Source: Pseudomonas sp. LB-090624
Lineage (GTDB): Bacteria; Pseudomonadota; Gammaproteobacteria; Pseudomonadales; Pseudomonadaceae
NCBI RefSeq assembly: GCF_003205205.1
Contig: NZ_QJRL01000021.1
Coordinates: 37,361 to 101,360 of the forward strand
Direction: 5' to 3'
DNA length: 64,000 bases
Made by a program: the position numbers and the translations under genes
The notes under the pieces: generated by a model
Seen by the model: the letters and a program-made list of their open reading frames with translations, nothing else
Databases searched by the model: none
What the model was told of the DNA's origin: nothing
Shown: in pieces, positions 54,917-63,938 of the stretch
How the letters are laid out: every line of letters starts with the position of its first letter
How positions within the stretch are numbered: the stretch's first letter is position 1

Positions 54917-55735
54917 ATGAAACGAACCGCGTTCTTCATCTCCGACGGCACCGGTATCACTGCCGAAACCCTGGGCCAGAGTCTGCTCGCGCAATTCGAG
55001 AGCATACCGTTCAACAAATTCACTCGCCCCTACATCGATTCGCCAGACAAGGCGCGGACCATGGTCCAGCAAATCAACGCCGCGGCCGAGCGTGACGGGG
55101 TGCGCCCGATCATCTTCGACACCATCGTCAACCAGGACATCCGCGAAATCCTGGCGACGTCGAACGGCTTCATGATCGACATCTTTTCTTCGTTTTTATC
55201 CCCGCTCGAGCAAGAATTGACCGCCCATTCGTCGTATTCCGTGGGCAAATCGCACTCGATCGGCGGCAATTCCAACTACATGGAACGCATTGAGGCGGTC
55301 AACTTTGCCCTTGATAACGATGACGGCGCACGTACCCACTACTACGACAAGGCCGACCTGATCCTGGTGGGCGTGTCGCGCTGCGGCAAGACCCCTACCT
55401 GCCTGTACATGGCCATGCAGTTCGGCATCCGCGCCGCCAACTACCCGCTCACCGAAGACGACATGGAGCGCCTGCAGTTACCGGCAGTGCTGAAAAAGCA
55501 CCACAACAAACTGTTCGGGCTGACCATCGACCCCGACCGGCTGACCGCCATCCGCCACGAGCGCAAGCCCAACAGCCGTTATTCCAGCTTTGCCCAGTGC
55601 GAGTTCGAAGTGCGCGAGGTGGAGAGCCTGTTCCGCCGGGAGAACATCCCCAACATCAACTCCACGCATTTTTCGGTGGAAGAAATTTCCGCCAAGATCC
55701 TGGTCGAGAAAGGTGTGGAGCGGCGGTTCAAGTAA
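54917..55735 (+). CDS. ppsR: PEP synthase regulatory kinase/pyrophosphorylase
   Basis: The 272-residue DUF299 protein is a bifunctional ADP-dependent kinase and Pi-dependent pyrophosphorylase that inactivates and reactivates PEP synthase on a threonine near the catalytic histidine. It begins MKRTAFFISDGTGITAETLG and has the P-loop GVSRCGKTPTCLYMA (about 153-167). Its target ppsA is the divergent neighbour. A strong terminator follows. Confidence 0.96.
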   Translation: MKRTAFFISDGTGITAETLGQSLLAQFESIPFNKFTRPYIDSPDKARTMVQQINAAAERDGVRPIIFDTIVNQDIREILATSNGFMIDIFSSFLSPLEQELTAHSSYSVGKSHSIGGNSNYMERIEAVNFALDNDDGARTHYYDKADLILVGVSRCGKTPTCLYMAMQFGIRAANYPLTEDDMERLQLPAVLKKHHNKLFGLTIDPDRLTAIRHERKPNSRYSSFAQCEFEVREVESLFRRENIPNINSTHFSVEEISAKILVEKGVERRFK

Positions 55736-55765
55736 GCCTGTACCGGCCTCACGGGCCCAGACAAA

Positions 55766-55803
55766 AACAAAGCCCCGGCATTGCTGCCGGGGCTTTGTTT
55801 TAC
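55766..55803. terminator. Bidirectional terminator between ppsR and gdhB
   Basis: CAAAGCCCCGGCA (55768-55780) pairs TGCCGGGGCTTTG (55785-55797) around TTGC, with an A-rich run before it and a T-rich run after it. It serves two convergent genes. Confidence 0.93.
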
Positions 55804-55816
55804 CTCACCACCAGGC

Positions 55817-58800
55817 TCAGGACGGTACCACCGCCGCCTGCCCGCTCATGGCCAGGTCGACCAGCTCGCGGTTGGCGACCGCGTACATCGCGTAGTCGGT
55901 ACCGGTGGCGTTGCGCAGGTCGTCCAGCATGGCGCGCCAGCGCTCTACCATCACCCGATGCTGCTCGGCCCAAAGGGCGACACGGGCGTCCATGTCCTCC
56001 GGGGCATCGGCCATCTGCAGTACCGAGATGGTGATGGCCCGCTGCTGCAGGTCGATGTCATCACGGAACGCTTCGCGAGCCAGTGCCTGCCAGTTGTTTT
56101 CCACCGGCAGGTTACTGATTTCCTGCAAGTACCAGGTCAGGTCCAGCGCGCTGCCCACGGCGAAGAACGCCTTGGCCACCTGCGCCGGGTCATGCCCGGT
56201 GACGTCGGCCGCCTCGATGATCGGCAGCAGGGTATACAGGTGACTGGTGCCGGCCACCATGCGCGCCAGCAACTCCGGTACCCCAGCCTCGACGAAGCCT
56301 TGGTAGCGCACCATCCAGCGTTCGCGGGTTGGGCCTTCGAGCAGCTCGTCGAGCTTGAGCCCCAACTGCGCGATCTTCGGCCCGAAGTGCGCCGTGTCAC
56401 GGCCAGCGTCCTGCTCGTTACGGCGGCTGCGCAGGAACCAACGGGTAGCCCGCCGGCCCAGGCGCATCAGCTCGTCCATCAGGGTCAGCTGGATTTCCGC
56501 CGGCACCTGGTAGTCGAGCGCCTCGATCTGGCGGAACCAGTGCGGCAGGTGGAAGATGTCACGCACGATCACGTAGGCCCCGGCCACATTGGCCGGGCTC
56601 ATGCCAGTCGACTCTTTCAGGCGCTGGACAAAGGTGATACCCATGTTGTTGACCAGGTCGTTGGCGATCTGGGTGCTGACGATTTCGCGCTTCAGGCGGT
56701 GACGGCGCATGGCCTCGGCGAACTTGTTGACCAGCGACGGCGGGAACGCGGTTTCCATGTCGCGGGTCAGGTAGTCGTCGTCCGGTACCAGCGACTTCAG
56801 CAGTTGCTCCTTGAGGTCGATCTTGCTGTACGAGATCAGCACCGACAGCTCGGCGCGGGTCAGGCCCTGCCCGGCAGCCAAGCGCTCGGCAAGCTGCTCT
56901 TCGGACGGCAGGAACTCGATGGCGCGGTCCAGCTTGCCACGCGCTTCAAGGTCGGCCATAAGGCGCTTGTACTCGGCAATCCGCTCACGGGCGCGGCGGG
57001 CGGCCAGGGACAGTGCCTGGGTCTGCTTGTAGTTGTTGCCCAGCACCAGGGCGCCCACTTCGTCGGTCATGCTGCCGAGCAGCTGGTTGCGCTGCTTCTC
57101 GGTCATGTCGCCACCCTGCACCACTTCGTTGAGCAGGATCTTGATGTTGACCTCGTGGTCGGAGCAGTCCACGCCCCCGGCGTTGTCGATGAAGTCGGTG
57201 TTGGTGGCGCCGCCGTTCAGGCCGAACTCGACCCGACCGAGCTGGGTCATGCCCAGGTTGCCGCCCTCACCCACCACTTTGCAGCGCAGTTCGTTGCCGT
57301 TGACCCGCAACGCATCGTTGGCCTTGTCGCCAACATCGGCGTGGCTCTCCGTACTGGCCTTGACGTAGGTCCCGATGCCACCGTTCCACAGCAGGTCTAC
57401 CGGGGCCTTGAGCAGCGCATTGAGCAACTCGGTCGGGGTCAAACGGTCGGCTTCGATGGCGAAGCGCTCTTTCATCTGCGGGCTGATGGCAATGCTCTTG
57501 GCACTGCGCGGGAAGATCCCGCCGCCTTCGGACATGATACTGGTGTCGTAGTCGCTCCAGGCCGAGCGCGGCAAGTCGAACAGGCGCTTGCGTTCAGCGA
57601 AGCTGGAAGCGGGCTCCGGGTTGGGGTCGATGAAGATATGCAGGTGGTTGAAGGCTGCCACCAGCTGCAGCTTGTCGGACATCAGCAGGCCGTTGCCGAA
57701 CACGTCGCCCGCCATGTCGCCCACGCCAATGACGCTGATCGGGTCCTCCTGCACGTTGATGCCGCGTTCGCGGAAGTGGCGTTGCACGCCGACCCAGGCG
57801 CCGCGCGCGGTAATGCCCATCTTCTTGTGGTCGTAACCGGCCGAACCGCCGGAGGCAAAAGCATCGCCCAGCCAGAAACCGTAGTCGATGGCGATGCCGT
57901 TGGCGATGTCGGAGAAGGTCGCAGTACCTTTGTCGGCCGCTACCACCAGGTACGGGTCGTCATCGTCATGGCGCACCACGTTGGCTGGCGGCACCACGCC
58001 GCCGTCCTTCAGGTTGTCGGTGATGTCGAGCAGGCCGGAAATGAAGATGCGATAGCACGCCACGCCTTCAGCGGCGATCTCGTCACGGGTGCCACCCAAC
58101 GGCAGACGACGCGGCAGGAAACCACCCTTGGCGCCGACCGGTACGATGACCGAGTTCTTCACCTGCTGGGCTTTCACCAGCCCCAGCACCTCGGTACGGA
58201 AGTCCTCTTCGCGGTCGGACCAGCGCAGGCCACCACGGGCAACGTTGCCAAAGCGCAGGTGCACGCCTTCGACCCGTGGCGAATAGACGAAAATCTCGAA
58301 CTTGGGAACCGGCTTGGGCAGCTCGGGGATCAGCTTGGGGTTGAACTTGAAGCTGAAGTACGACTTGTTCTGGCCATTGGCATCCGGCTGGTAGAAGTTG
58401 GTGCGCAGGGTGGCCTTGATCAGGTCCAGGTAGCGGCGCAGGATGCGGTCTTCGTTGAGCACCTGCACGTCGTCCAGGGCGCTGAGGATGGCCTGTTCCA
58501 GGCGCAGTTGCTTGTCGTCCAGGTCGTCCTGGGTAAGTTTGCGCGCCAGGTAGAAGCGGGTCTTGAACAACCGGGTCAGCTCACGGGCAATGCCGGTGTG
58601 GTTGTTCAGGGTGCTGGCGATATAGCCCAGGTCGAAGCCCAGACGGATCTGTTTCAGGTAGCGCGCGTAGGCACGCAGCAGGGCCACGTCGCGCCACGGC
58701 AGGCCGGCGGTGAGCACCAGGCGGTTGAAAGCGTCGTTCTCGGCATCCCCACGGACAATGTGGATGAAGGCGTCCTGCAGGGTGTCGTTGAGCTGCTGGA

Positions 58801-60682
58801 TATCCAGGCTCAGGCCTTCGCTGTAGGTGAACGCAAAGTCGTGGATCCAGTACTCGCGGCCATTGGCATGGCGCAGGCGGTACGGGAACTCGCCCAGCAC
58901 ACGCAGGCCGAGGTTTTCCAGGATCGGCAGCACGTCGGACAACGCCAGCGGAGTGTCGGCGTGGTACAGCTTGCAGTGCAGGATGCGCTCGCCCACCTGG
59001 GTCAGCGGCTGGTAGAAGCTCATCGCCAGCGGTTTGCTTTCCGACAGGTTCAGCACGTGCTGCAGGTCGACCACCGCCGAGTGGGCGGCAAAGCGCTCGC
59101 GGTAGCCGGCCGGGAAGCCCTTGGGGAAATCGGCGAGGATGTTGGTGCCCTGCGCTTCACCGAAGTTCTCGACCACCAGCGTCGAGTAATCGTCTTGCCA
59201 CGAGCGGCAGGCCTGGATCACTTCACGTTCCAGCTGCTGCGGGTCGATGTCGATGCGGTTTTTCGGGTCGACCCGCAAAATCAGCTGCACACGGGCCAGC
59301 ACCGACTCGGAGAAGAAAGTCCAGAACTCGCAGTCGCTGGCCTTCAGGCGCTCCATCAGTACGTGCTGGATCTTCTGCCGCACTTCGGTGGAGTAGATTT
59401 CCCGCGGCACGTACGCCAGGCAGTAGCAGAAGCGGCCGTACGGGTCCTTGCGCAGGAACACGCGGATCTTGTTGCGTTCCTGGATCTGCACAATCGCCAT
59501 GACCGTGGTGAACAGCTCGTCGATCGGGGTCTGGAACAGGTCGTCACGTGGCAGGACTTCCAGCACCTGGGCCAGCTCTTTGCCCAAGTGGGCCTTGGGG
59601 TCGAAGCCCGAGCGGCGCTCGACTTCGGCCACCTTCACGCGGATATACGGAATGGCATGCACGCTTTCGCCGTACACCGACGAGGTGTACAAGCCCATGA
59701 AGCGATGTTCCTTGATGACCTTGCCGTCGGCGTCCAGCTGGCGGATCGACACGTAGTCCGGGTAGGCCGGGCGGTGCACACGGCTCGGTAACGCAGCCTT
59801 GGCGAACGACAGCAGCAGCGGCTCGTTGAGGTAGGCCACGGCGTAGTCTTCGATGCGCAGCTCTTCTGCGGTCAGGCCCACGCGCAGACGGCGCGGCAGG
59901 CCGAGGAACGACTGCTCGTCGTAGACCATCTGGCCACCACCGGCGTCGCCCTTGACGGTGAATTCTTCATAGCCCAGGAAGGTGAAATGGTTGTCCAGCA
60001 GCCACTCGAGGAAGGCCTTCACCTCGCCCTTTTCGTGTTGCGCCGGGCCGAAGGCTGTCTGTTCCACTTGCGCCACCACTTCGCGCAGCTTGGCCTTCAT
60101 CGGTTCGAAGTCGGCGACCGCCACGCGCACCTCGGCCAGCACCTGCTCGATCTCGCGGGTCAGCACGGTAAGTTCCGCGGCGTTGGCGCAGCGGTCGATC
60201 TCCAGGTACATCAGCGACTCGTGCTGTACCCCCTCGCCCTGGCTGCCCTTGGGCAGCAGTTCCAGCAGCTCCCCCTTGGCACCACGGCGCACACTGAGCA
60301 CGGTGGTCTGCAGGGTATGGATGCTGTAGCCACGGCGGTTGAGCTCGGTGCGTACCGAGTCGACCAGGAACGGCAGGTCATGGTGCAGCACTTCGACCAC
60401 GGTGTGGGTCGATTGCCAGCCGTTGCGTTCGTAATCGGGGTTGTACACCCGTACTTGCGGGTATTCGGGGTCGAAGCGTTCGATGATGCGCCAGGCTGAC
60501 AGGGTGCAGCCGGCCAGGTCGGAAAGCCTGCGCTGGGTGAGTTCGTCCAGAGAGATGATGCCGAAGAACTGTTCGGCGAACAGCGCCACTTGTGGCAGGG
60601 ACTGTTCGCTGATGTGCTGCGCCAGGGCCGCTTGCAGTTGGTGCTGGAAGTCGGCTTTGCTGGCTGCGGTGAAGAACGCCAT
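55817..60682 (-). CDS. gdhB: NAD-specific glutamate dehydrogenase, large type (GDH-180)
   Basis: The 1621-residue enzyme belongs to the 180-kDa class known from Streptomyces and P. aeruginosa and deaminates glutamate to 2-oxoglutarate with NAD. A long N-terminal regulatory region (1-700, ACT-like segments) precedes the catalytic domain, where the glutamate-binding stretch VPVGAKGGF (near residue 800) and VARGGLRWSDREEDFRTEVL are visible. A C-terminal helical domain of about 350 residues follows. GGAG 8 nt before ATG 60682 (MAFFTAASK) supports the start. It is transcribed alone. Confidence 0.96.
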   Translation of the reverse strand: MAFFTAASKADFQHQLQAALAQHISEQSLPQVALFAEQFFGIISLDELTQRRLSDLAGCTLSAWRIIERFDPEYPQVRVYNPDYERNGWQSTHTVVEVLHHDLPFLVDSVRTELNRRGYSIHTLQTTVLSVRRGAKGELLELLPKGSQGEGVQHESLMYLEIDRCANAAELTVLTREIEQVLAEVRVAVADFEPMKAKLREVVAQVEQTAFGPAQHEKGEVKAFLEWLLDNHFTFLGYEEFTVKGDAGGGQMVYDEQSFLGLPRRLRVGLTAEELRIEDYAVAYLNEPLLLSFAKAALPSRVHRPAYPDYVSIRQLDADGKVIKEHRFMGLYTSSVYGESVHAIPYIRVKVAEVERRSGFDPKAHLGKELAQVLEVLPRDDLFQTPIDELFTTVMAIVQIQERNKIRVFLRKDPYGRFCYCLAYVPREIYSTEVRQKIQHVLMERLKASDCEFWTFFSESVLARVQLILRVDPKNRIDIDPQQLEREVIQACRSWQDDYSTLVVENFGEAQGTNILADFPKGFPAGYRERFAAHSAVVDLQHVLNLSESKPLAMSFYQPLTQVGERILHCKLYHADTPLALSDVLPILENLGLRVLGEFPYRLRHANGREYWIHDFAFTYSEGLSLDIQQLNDTLQDAFIHIVRGDAENDAFNRLVLTAGLPWRDVALLRAYARYLKQIRLGFDLGYIASTLNNHTGIARELTRLFKTRFYLARKLTQDDLDDKQLRLEQAILSALDDVQVLNEDRILRRYLDLIKATLRTNFYQPDANGQNKSYFSFKFNPKLIPELPKPVPKFEIFVYSPRVEGVHLRFGNVARGGLRWSDREEDFRTEVLGLVKAQQVKNSVIVPVGAKGGFLPRRLPLGGTRDEIAAEGVACYRIFISGLLDITDNLKDGGVVPPANVVRHDDDDPYLVVAADKGTATFSDIANGIAIDYGFWLGDAFASGGSAGYDHKKMGITARGAWVGVQRHFRERGINVQEDPISVIGVGDMAGDVFGNGLLMSDKLQLVAAFNHLHIFIDPNPEPASSFAERKRLFDLPRSAWSDYDTSIMSEGGGIFPRSAKSIAISPQMKERFAIEADRLTPTELLNALLKAPVDLLWNGGIGTYVKASTESHADVGDKANDALRVNGNELRCKVVGEGGNLGMTQLGRVEFGLNGGATNTDFIDNAGGVDCSDHEVNIKILLNEVVQGGDMTEKQRNQLLGSMTDEVGALVLGNNYKQTQALSLAARRARERIAEYKRLMADLEARGKLDRAIEFLPSEEQLAERLAAGQGLTRAELSVLISYSKIDLKEQLLKSLVPDDDYLTRDMETAFPPSLVNKFAEAMRRHRLKREIVSTQIANDLVNNMGITFVQRLKESTGMSPANVAGAYVIVRDIFHLPHWFRQIEALDYQVPAEIQLTLMDELMRLGRRATRWFLRSRRNEQDAGRDTAHFGPKIAQLGLKLDELLEGPTRERWMVRYQGFVEAGVPELLARMVAGTSHLYTLLPIIEAADVTGHDPAQVAKAFFAVGSALDLTWYLQEISNLPVENNWQALAREAFRDDIDLQQRAITISVLQMADAPEDMDARVALWAEQHRVMVERWRAMLDDLRNATGTDYAMYAVANRELVDLAMSGQAAVVPS

Positions 60683-61012
60683 CTGTGGTACTCCGCTTGG
60701 GCTTTGTAATAGTTGAAGCGTCGCTGCGTGCGCCATCTACGGGTCAACAATAGCCAACCCGTGGCAAGGCGGACGGTAAAAACCAGACGTTGACGTGCGC
60801 AGGCACGCCCAGGGCTCGCCGAAGCTTAACGACTGAGCGGTCATCAAGGCTTGCAGCGCTGCGACAATTTCGGTCAAGGGGGGGTAACTTTACGTTTATG
60901 CATGTAGCCAAGACTGTCAGAATTCCCTTCCGTTTCCTTTGATCCGAGCCTGCTCATGCAAATCGACACCGCCCTGCTGTTCGCCACCCCTTGCGATGAC
61001 GAGGAAGACAAC
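60683..61012. other. Divergent intergenic region between gdhB and the acidic protein gene
   Basis: This 330-bp region has no clear repeat or RNA gene. An in-frame ATG at 60956 could extend the downstream gene by 19 codons, but its ribosome site is poor. Confidence 0.4.
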
Positions 61013-61309
61013 ATGGCGACCCTGTGCTGCCACAGCGACAAGGGTCAGATGTTCCTGCTTACCCGTTACCCGGACGAGGACACCGTCGACCTGACGCTGG
61101 ATGACGAGCCGTCGACGCTAGATGGCCTTAAAGTGACCCTGAGCGCCAAGCGCCTGCTGATCGAAGTGGCGGCCGGCGACCGGGACGCACTGAAGGGGGA
61201 TGAAGCACTGGAAATCAACCTGACCAGCGAGCTGAGTGACATGGATGAAGTGAAGGAAACCCTGGAGAACATCCTGGCCGGTACTGGAACCTTGGTCTGC
61301 GAGCTTTGA
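61013..61309 (+). CDS. Small acidic hypothetical protein
   Basis: I do not recognise this family. The 98-residue protein is strongly acidic, rich in aspartate and leucine (DEDTVDLTLDDEPSTLDGLKVTLSA), with an alternating beta pattern then a helical C-terminus. It has no signal peptide or membrane helix. GAGGA 9 nt before ATG 61013 supports this start over ATG 60956. It converges with lysR and has no co-oriented partner. Confidence 0.75.
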   Translation: MATLCCHSDKGQMFLLTRYPDEDTVDLTLDDEPSTLDGLKVTLSAKRLLIEVAAGDRDALKGDEALEINLTSELSDMDEVKETLENILAGTGTLVCEL

Positions 61310-61339
61310 ACGCCGCCCCCACAAAGAGCCTGCCAGGGT

Positions 61340-62245
61340 TTAAATCAACGCTGCCTGCATCGCCCGCGCCTGCACCCGCAGCGCCTCGCAAAACGGCTCG
61401 ACCGCTGCCGATGCCGGCCGGTGGTCGGGGCGTATCAGCATGACCTGGTACGGCACCGACACCCGCAACCTGCGGATCGGCAACCCGCTCTGGGCCGCCT
61501 CCAGCCCGCTCAGCGGGTTGATGATCGCCACCCCCAGGCCTTGCCTGACCATGGCGCACACCGAAGCGGCACTGGTGGTTTCGATGACCGTGCGGCGGTT
61601 AACCCCGGCCGCACGAAAGTGCTGATCCAGGCGTTGTCGGTAGGTGTCCAGGCTGGCCAGGTTGATGAACTCGATATCGTGAAAATCAGCCAATTCCAGC
61701 TCGGCCTTGGCCTGCAACGGGTGGTTTTCAGGCAGGACGCACACCATGTTGGCGCTGAACAACAGTTCGCCATAAGCCCCGCGCGGAATCTGCTCGACCT
61801 CGGTCAAGCCCAAGTCATGCTGCTGGGCAACCAACGACTCCTCCAGCAAGGGCGATTCCTGCGCCAAAATGCTCACGCTTACCCCTCGGTGCTGCTGGTG
61901 AAAGCGCTGGCAAGCCTTGGGCAACAGGGTTTGCGAGAACAGCGGCAAACAGGTAATGGCCAGCCGCCCCTGCTCGAAGTTGCGAATGGCCTGGGCAAAA
62001 CGGTCGATCCGCTCCAGCCCGACATAGGCCCGCTCAACCTCCTCGATCAACAGCAATGCCTGGGCCGTAGCCACCAGGCGGCCGCCCTCGCGTTCGAACA
62101 GGTTCAGCCCGGTCACTTGCTCCAACCGGGCCAACTCACGGCTGACGGTGGGCTGCGAGGTGAACAACAGGCGCGCCGCCCCTGTGACGCTACCGGCTGC
62201 CATGATGGCGCGGAATACTTCGATATGGCGGACAGACAGTTTCAC
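61340..62245 (-). CDS. lysR: LysR-family regulator divergent from lysA
   Basis: The 301-residue LTTR has an N-terminal winged HTH (about 3-62; GSVTGAARLLFTSQPTVSRELARLE) and a substrate-binding domain (about 90-295). GTG 62245 starts the canonical VKLSVRHIEVFRAIM; an ATG at 62275 is in frame but lies inside the dyad at 62273. Divergence from a diaminopimelate decarboxylase gene is the classic lysR-lysA layout, in which LysR activates lysA and senses diaminopimelate or lysine. The assignment rests mainly on that context. Confidence 0.85.
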   Translation of the reverse strand: MKLSVRHIEVFRAIMAAGSVTGAARLLFTSQPTVSRELARLEQVTGLNLFEREGGRLVATAQALLLIEEVERAYVGLERIDRFAQAIRNFEQGRLAITCLPLFSQTLLPKACQRFHQQHRGVSVSILAQESPLLEESLVAQQHDLGLTEVEQIPRGAYGELLFSANMVCVLPENHPLQAKAELELADFHDIEFINLASLDTYRQRLDQHFRAAGVNRRTVIETTSAASVCAMVRQGLGVAIINPLSGLEAAQSGLPIRRLRVSVPYQVMLIRPDHRPASAAVEPFCEALRVQARAMQAALI

Positions 62246-62272
62246 GGCAACACCCCCAGGATCGACATACCC

Positions 62273-62285
62273 CATATCAGATATG
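62273..62285. promoter_or_regulatory. LysR-type operator between lysR and lysA
   Basis: CATATC-A-GATATG is a perfect 6-bp dyad with one central base in the 123-bp divergent gap, the place and shape expected of an LTTR recognition site. Confidence 0.55.
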
Positions 62286-62368
62286 AATGGCACACGGAAA
62301 AAAAGCTATTTTTCTGAATCGCTGCTTTAGCTCATTCTCGTAGTCTTCCTTTTACGAGTAGCGCCACC

Positions 62369-63601
62369 ATGACTGCACCCTTCACCCTCCTGGCCGAGGC
62401 GGTTCGCCAGCACGGCTCGCCGCTGTGGGCCTACGATGCCAGCACCATCGCCGCGCGCGTCGCGCAACTGAAGGTGTTCGACACCGTGCGCTTCGCCCAG
62501 AAAGCCAACCCCAACCTGCACGTCCTGCGCCTGATGCGCGCCCACGGCCTGGTGCTGGACGCGGTATCGCTGGGTGAGATGGAGCGGGCGTTCGCGGCCG
62601 GTGCCAGCGTTGAGGGTGATCCGGCCGGCGTGGTGCTGACCTGCGACGCCCTGGACCGCTCCACGCTGGAGCGGGTGGTGGCAGAGAAGATAGAAGTCAA
62701 CGCCGGCTCCATCGACATGCTGCGCCAGCTCGGTGAACGCTCCCCTGGCCACCGCGTGTGGATCCGCATCAACCCAGGCTTCGGCCATGGCCACAGCCGC
62801 AAGACCAATACCGGCGGCGAAAACAGCAAGCATGGCATCTGGCACGAAGAGCTGGACGAGGCGCTGGCGTGCATCAAGGCCCACGGCCTGCACCTGGTGG
62901 GCGTGCACATGCACATTGGCTCCGGGGTCGATTACCAGCACCTGGAACAGGTCGCCCGCTCGATGATCGAGCTGATCGGCCGCCTGGGCGTGGACATCGA
63001 GGCGTTCTCCATCGGCGGCGGGCTTTCCACCCCTTACCGCAGCACCGACAAACCGGTCGACCTGCAGCGTTATGCGCAGACCTGGGCGGTGGCGCGCAAG
63101 GAGATCGAAGCGATGCTCGGCCACCCGGTGCGCATGGAGATCGAACCCGGGCGCTTCCTGGTGGCGGAGTCGGGCTACCTGGTGGCCGAAGTCCGTGCCG
63201 TGAAGCAAGTGGGCCGCAATACCTTCGTCATGATTGACGCCGGCTTCAACGACCTCATGCGCCCGGCGATGTACGGTGCCTACCACGGCATGACCCTGCT
63301 CGATGCCAACGGCCAGCCGGTGGACCGCCCAAGGCAGCCGACCGTGGTGGCAGGGCCGTTGTGTGAATCGGGTGACGTGTTCACGCAAGATGACCAGGAG
63401 CTGACCCCGCAGGACCTGCCCCAGGCACAGGTGGGCGACCTGTTGGTGATTCACGATGCCGGGGCCTACGGCGCGTCTATGTCGTCGAACTACAACAGCC
63501 GGCCGCTGCTGCCGGAGTTTCTGATCGAGAACGGCGCACTGCGGATGATTCGCCGACGGCAGACGGTGCAGGACCTGCTGGGTCTGGAGGCGGGTTTCTA
63601 G
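62369..63601 (+). CDS. lysA: Diaminopimelate decarboxylase
   Basis: The 410-residue PLP enzyme removes CO2 from meso-diaminopimelate to give lysine. The PLP lysine is K45 in FAQKANPN. Further motifs are GVHMHIGSG (about 183-191), GGGLSTPY (about 215-222), EPGRFLVAESG (about 258-268) and active-site C332 in CESGDVF, contributed to the partner subunit. It is not linked to dapF, as the main pseudomonad lysA usually is, so it may be a second paralogue. Specificity for another amino acid of the group IV decarboxylases is possible. Confidence 0.88.
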   Translation: MTAPFTLLAEAVRQHGSPLWAYDASTIAARVAQLKVFDTVRFAQKANPNLHVLRLMRAHGLVLDAVSLGEMERAFAAGASVEGDPAGVVLTCDALDRSTLERVVAEKIEVNAGSIDMLRQLGERSPGHRVWIRINPGFGHGHSRKTNTGGENSKHGIWHEELDEALACIKAHGLHLVGVHMHIGSGVDYQHLEQVARSMIELIGRLGVDIEAFSIGGGLSTPYRSTDKPVDLQRYAQTWAVARKEIEAMLGHPVRMEIEPGRFLVAESGYLVAEVRAVKQVGRNTFVMIDAGFNDLMRPAMYGAYHGMTLLDANGQPVDRPRQPTVVAGPLCESGDVFTQDDQELTPQDLPQAQVGDLLVIHDAGAYGASMSSNYNSRPLLPEFLIENGALRMIRRRQTVQDLLGLEAGF

Positions 63602-63609
63602 CCAAACAT

Positions 63610-63671
63610 ACCCGGCCATTGCGCAACCTCATGCCATGCGGTGTGGCTTCGTAAGGGTATGGCGGTTGAGG
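63610..63671. repeat. 62-bp direct repeat, copy 1
   Basis: It matches 63939-64000 at 57 of 62 positions by eye. The unit contains the imperfect dyad CTCATGCCATGCGG near its middle. Confidence 0.85.
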
Positions 63672-63686
63672 TGCGTCGCGTGGAAG

Positions 63687-63906
63687 ATCGAGCGCCGCCC
63701 GCGCGGCGCATCGCGAGCTGCGCTCGCTCCTACGGTTGTTTCTGGCCAGTTATTTCTGGGGGATTTGCGCGCGTACGCCTGGGCGCATGTCGCGATATCG
63801 CGTCGTAAAACAAGGCGGTCGCGCGCGCCTGTCACAGGCGTGACTGGCCCGAAACAAATGTAGGAGCGAGCGCAGCTCGCGATGCGCCGCGCGGGCGGCG
63901 CTCGAT
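63687..63906. repeat. 220-bp near-perfect palindromic element, copy B
   Basis: It has the same 64-bp inverted termini as copy A (42352-42572), with a few substitutions and one single-base indel between copies. The tip is GCGATATCGC, a perfect palindrome. It encodes no supported protein. Confidence 0.9.
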
Positions 63907-63938
63907 TTCTGCCACACCCTAAACCCCACGCCCAACAC

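Noticed and set aside
55781..59791. 1336-codon open frame on the plus strand opposite gdhB
   Set aside because: It is wholly antisense to a clear 1621-residue glutamate dehydrogenase, has low-complexity histidine/glutamine/valine-rich translation, and arises from GC-rich codon bias.
63610..63671. Target-site duplication of a transposon
   Set aside because: 62 bp is far longer than any usual target duplication, and the copies differ at five positions.
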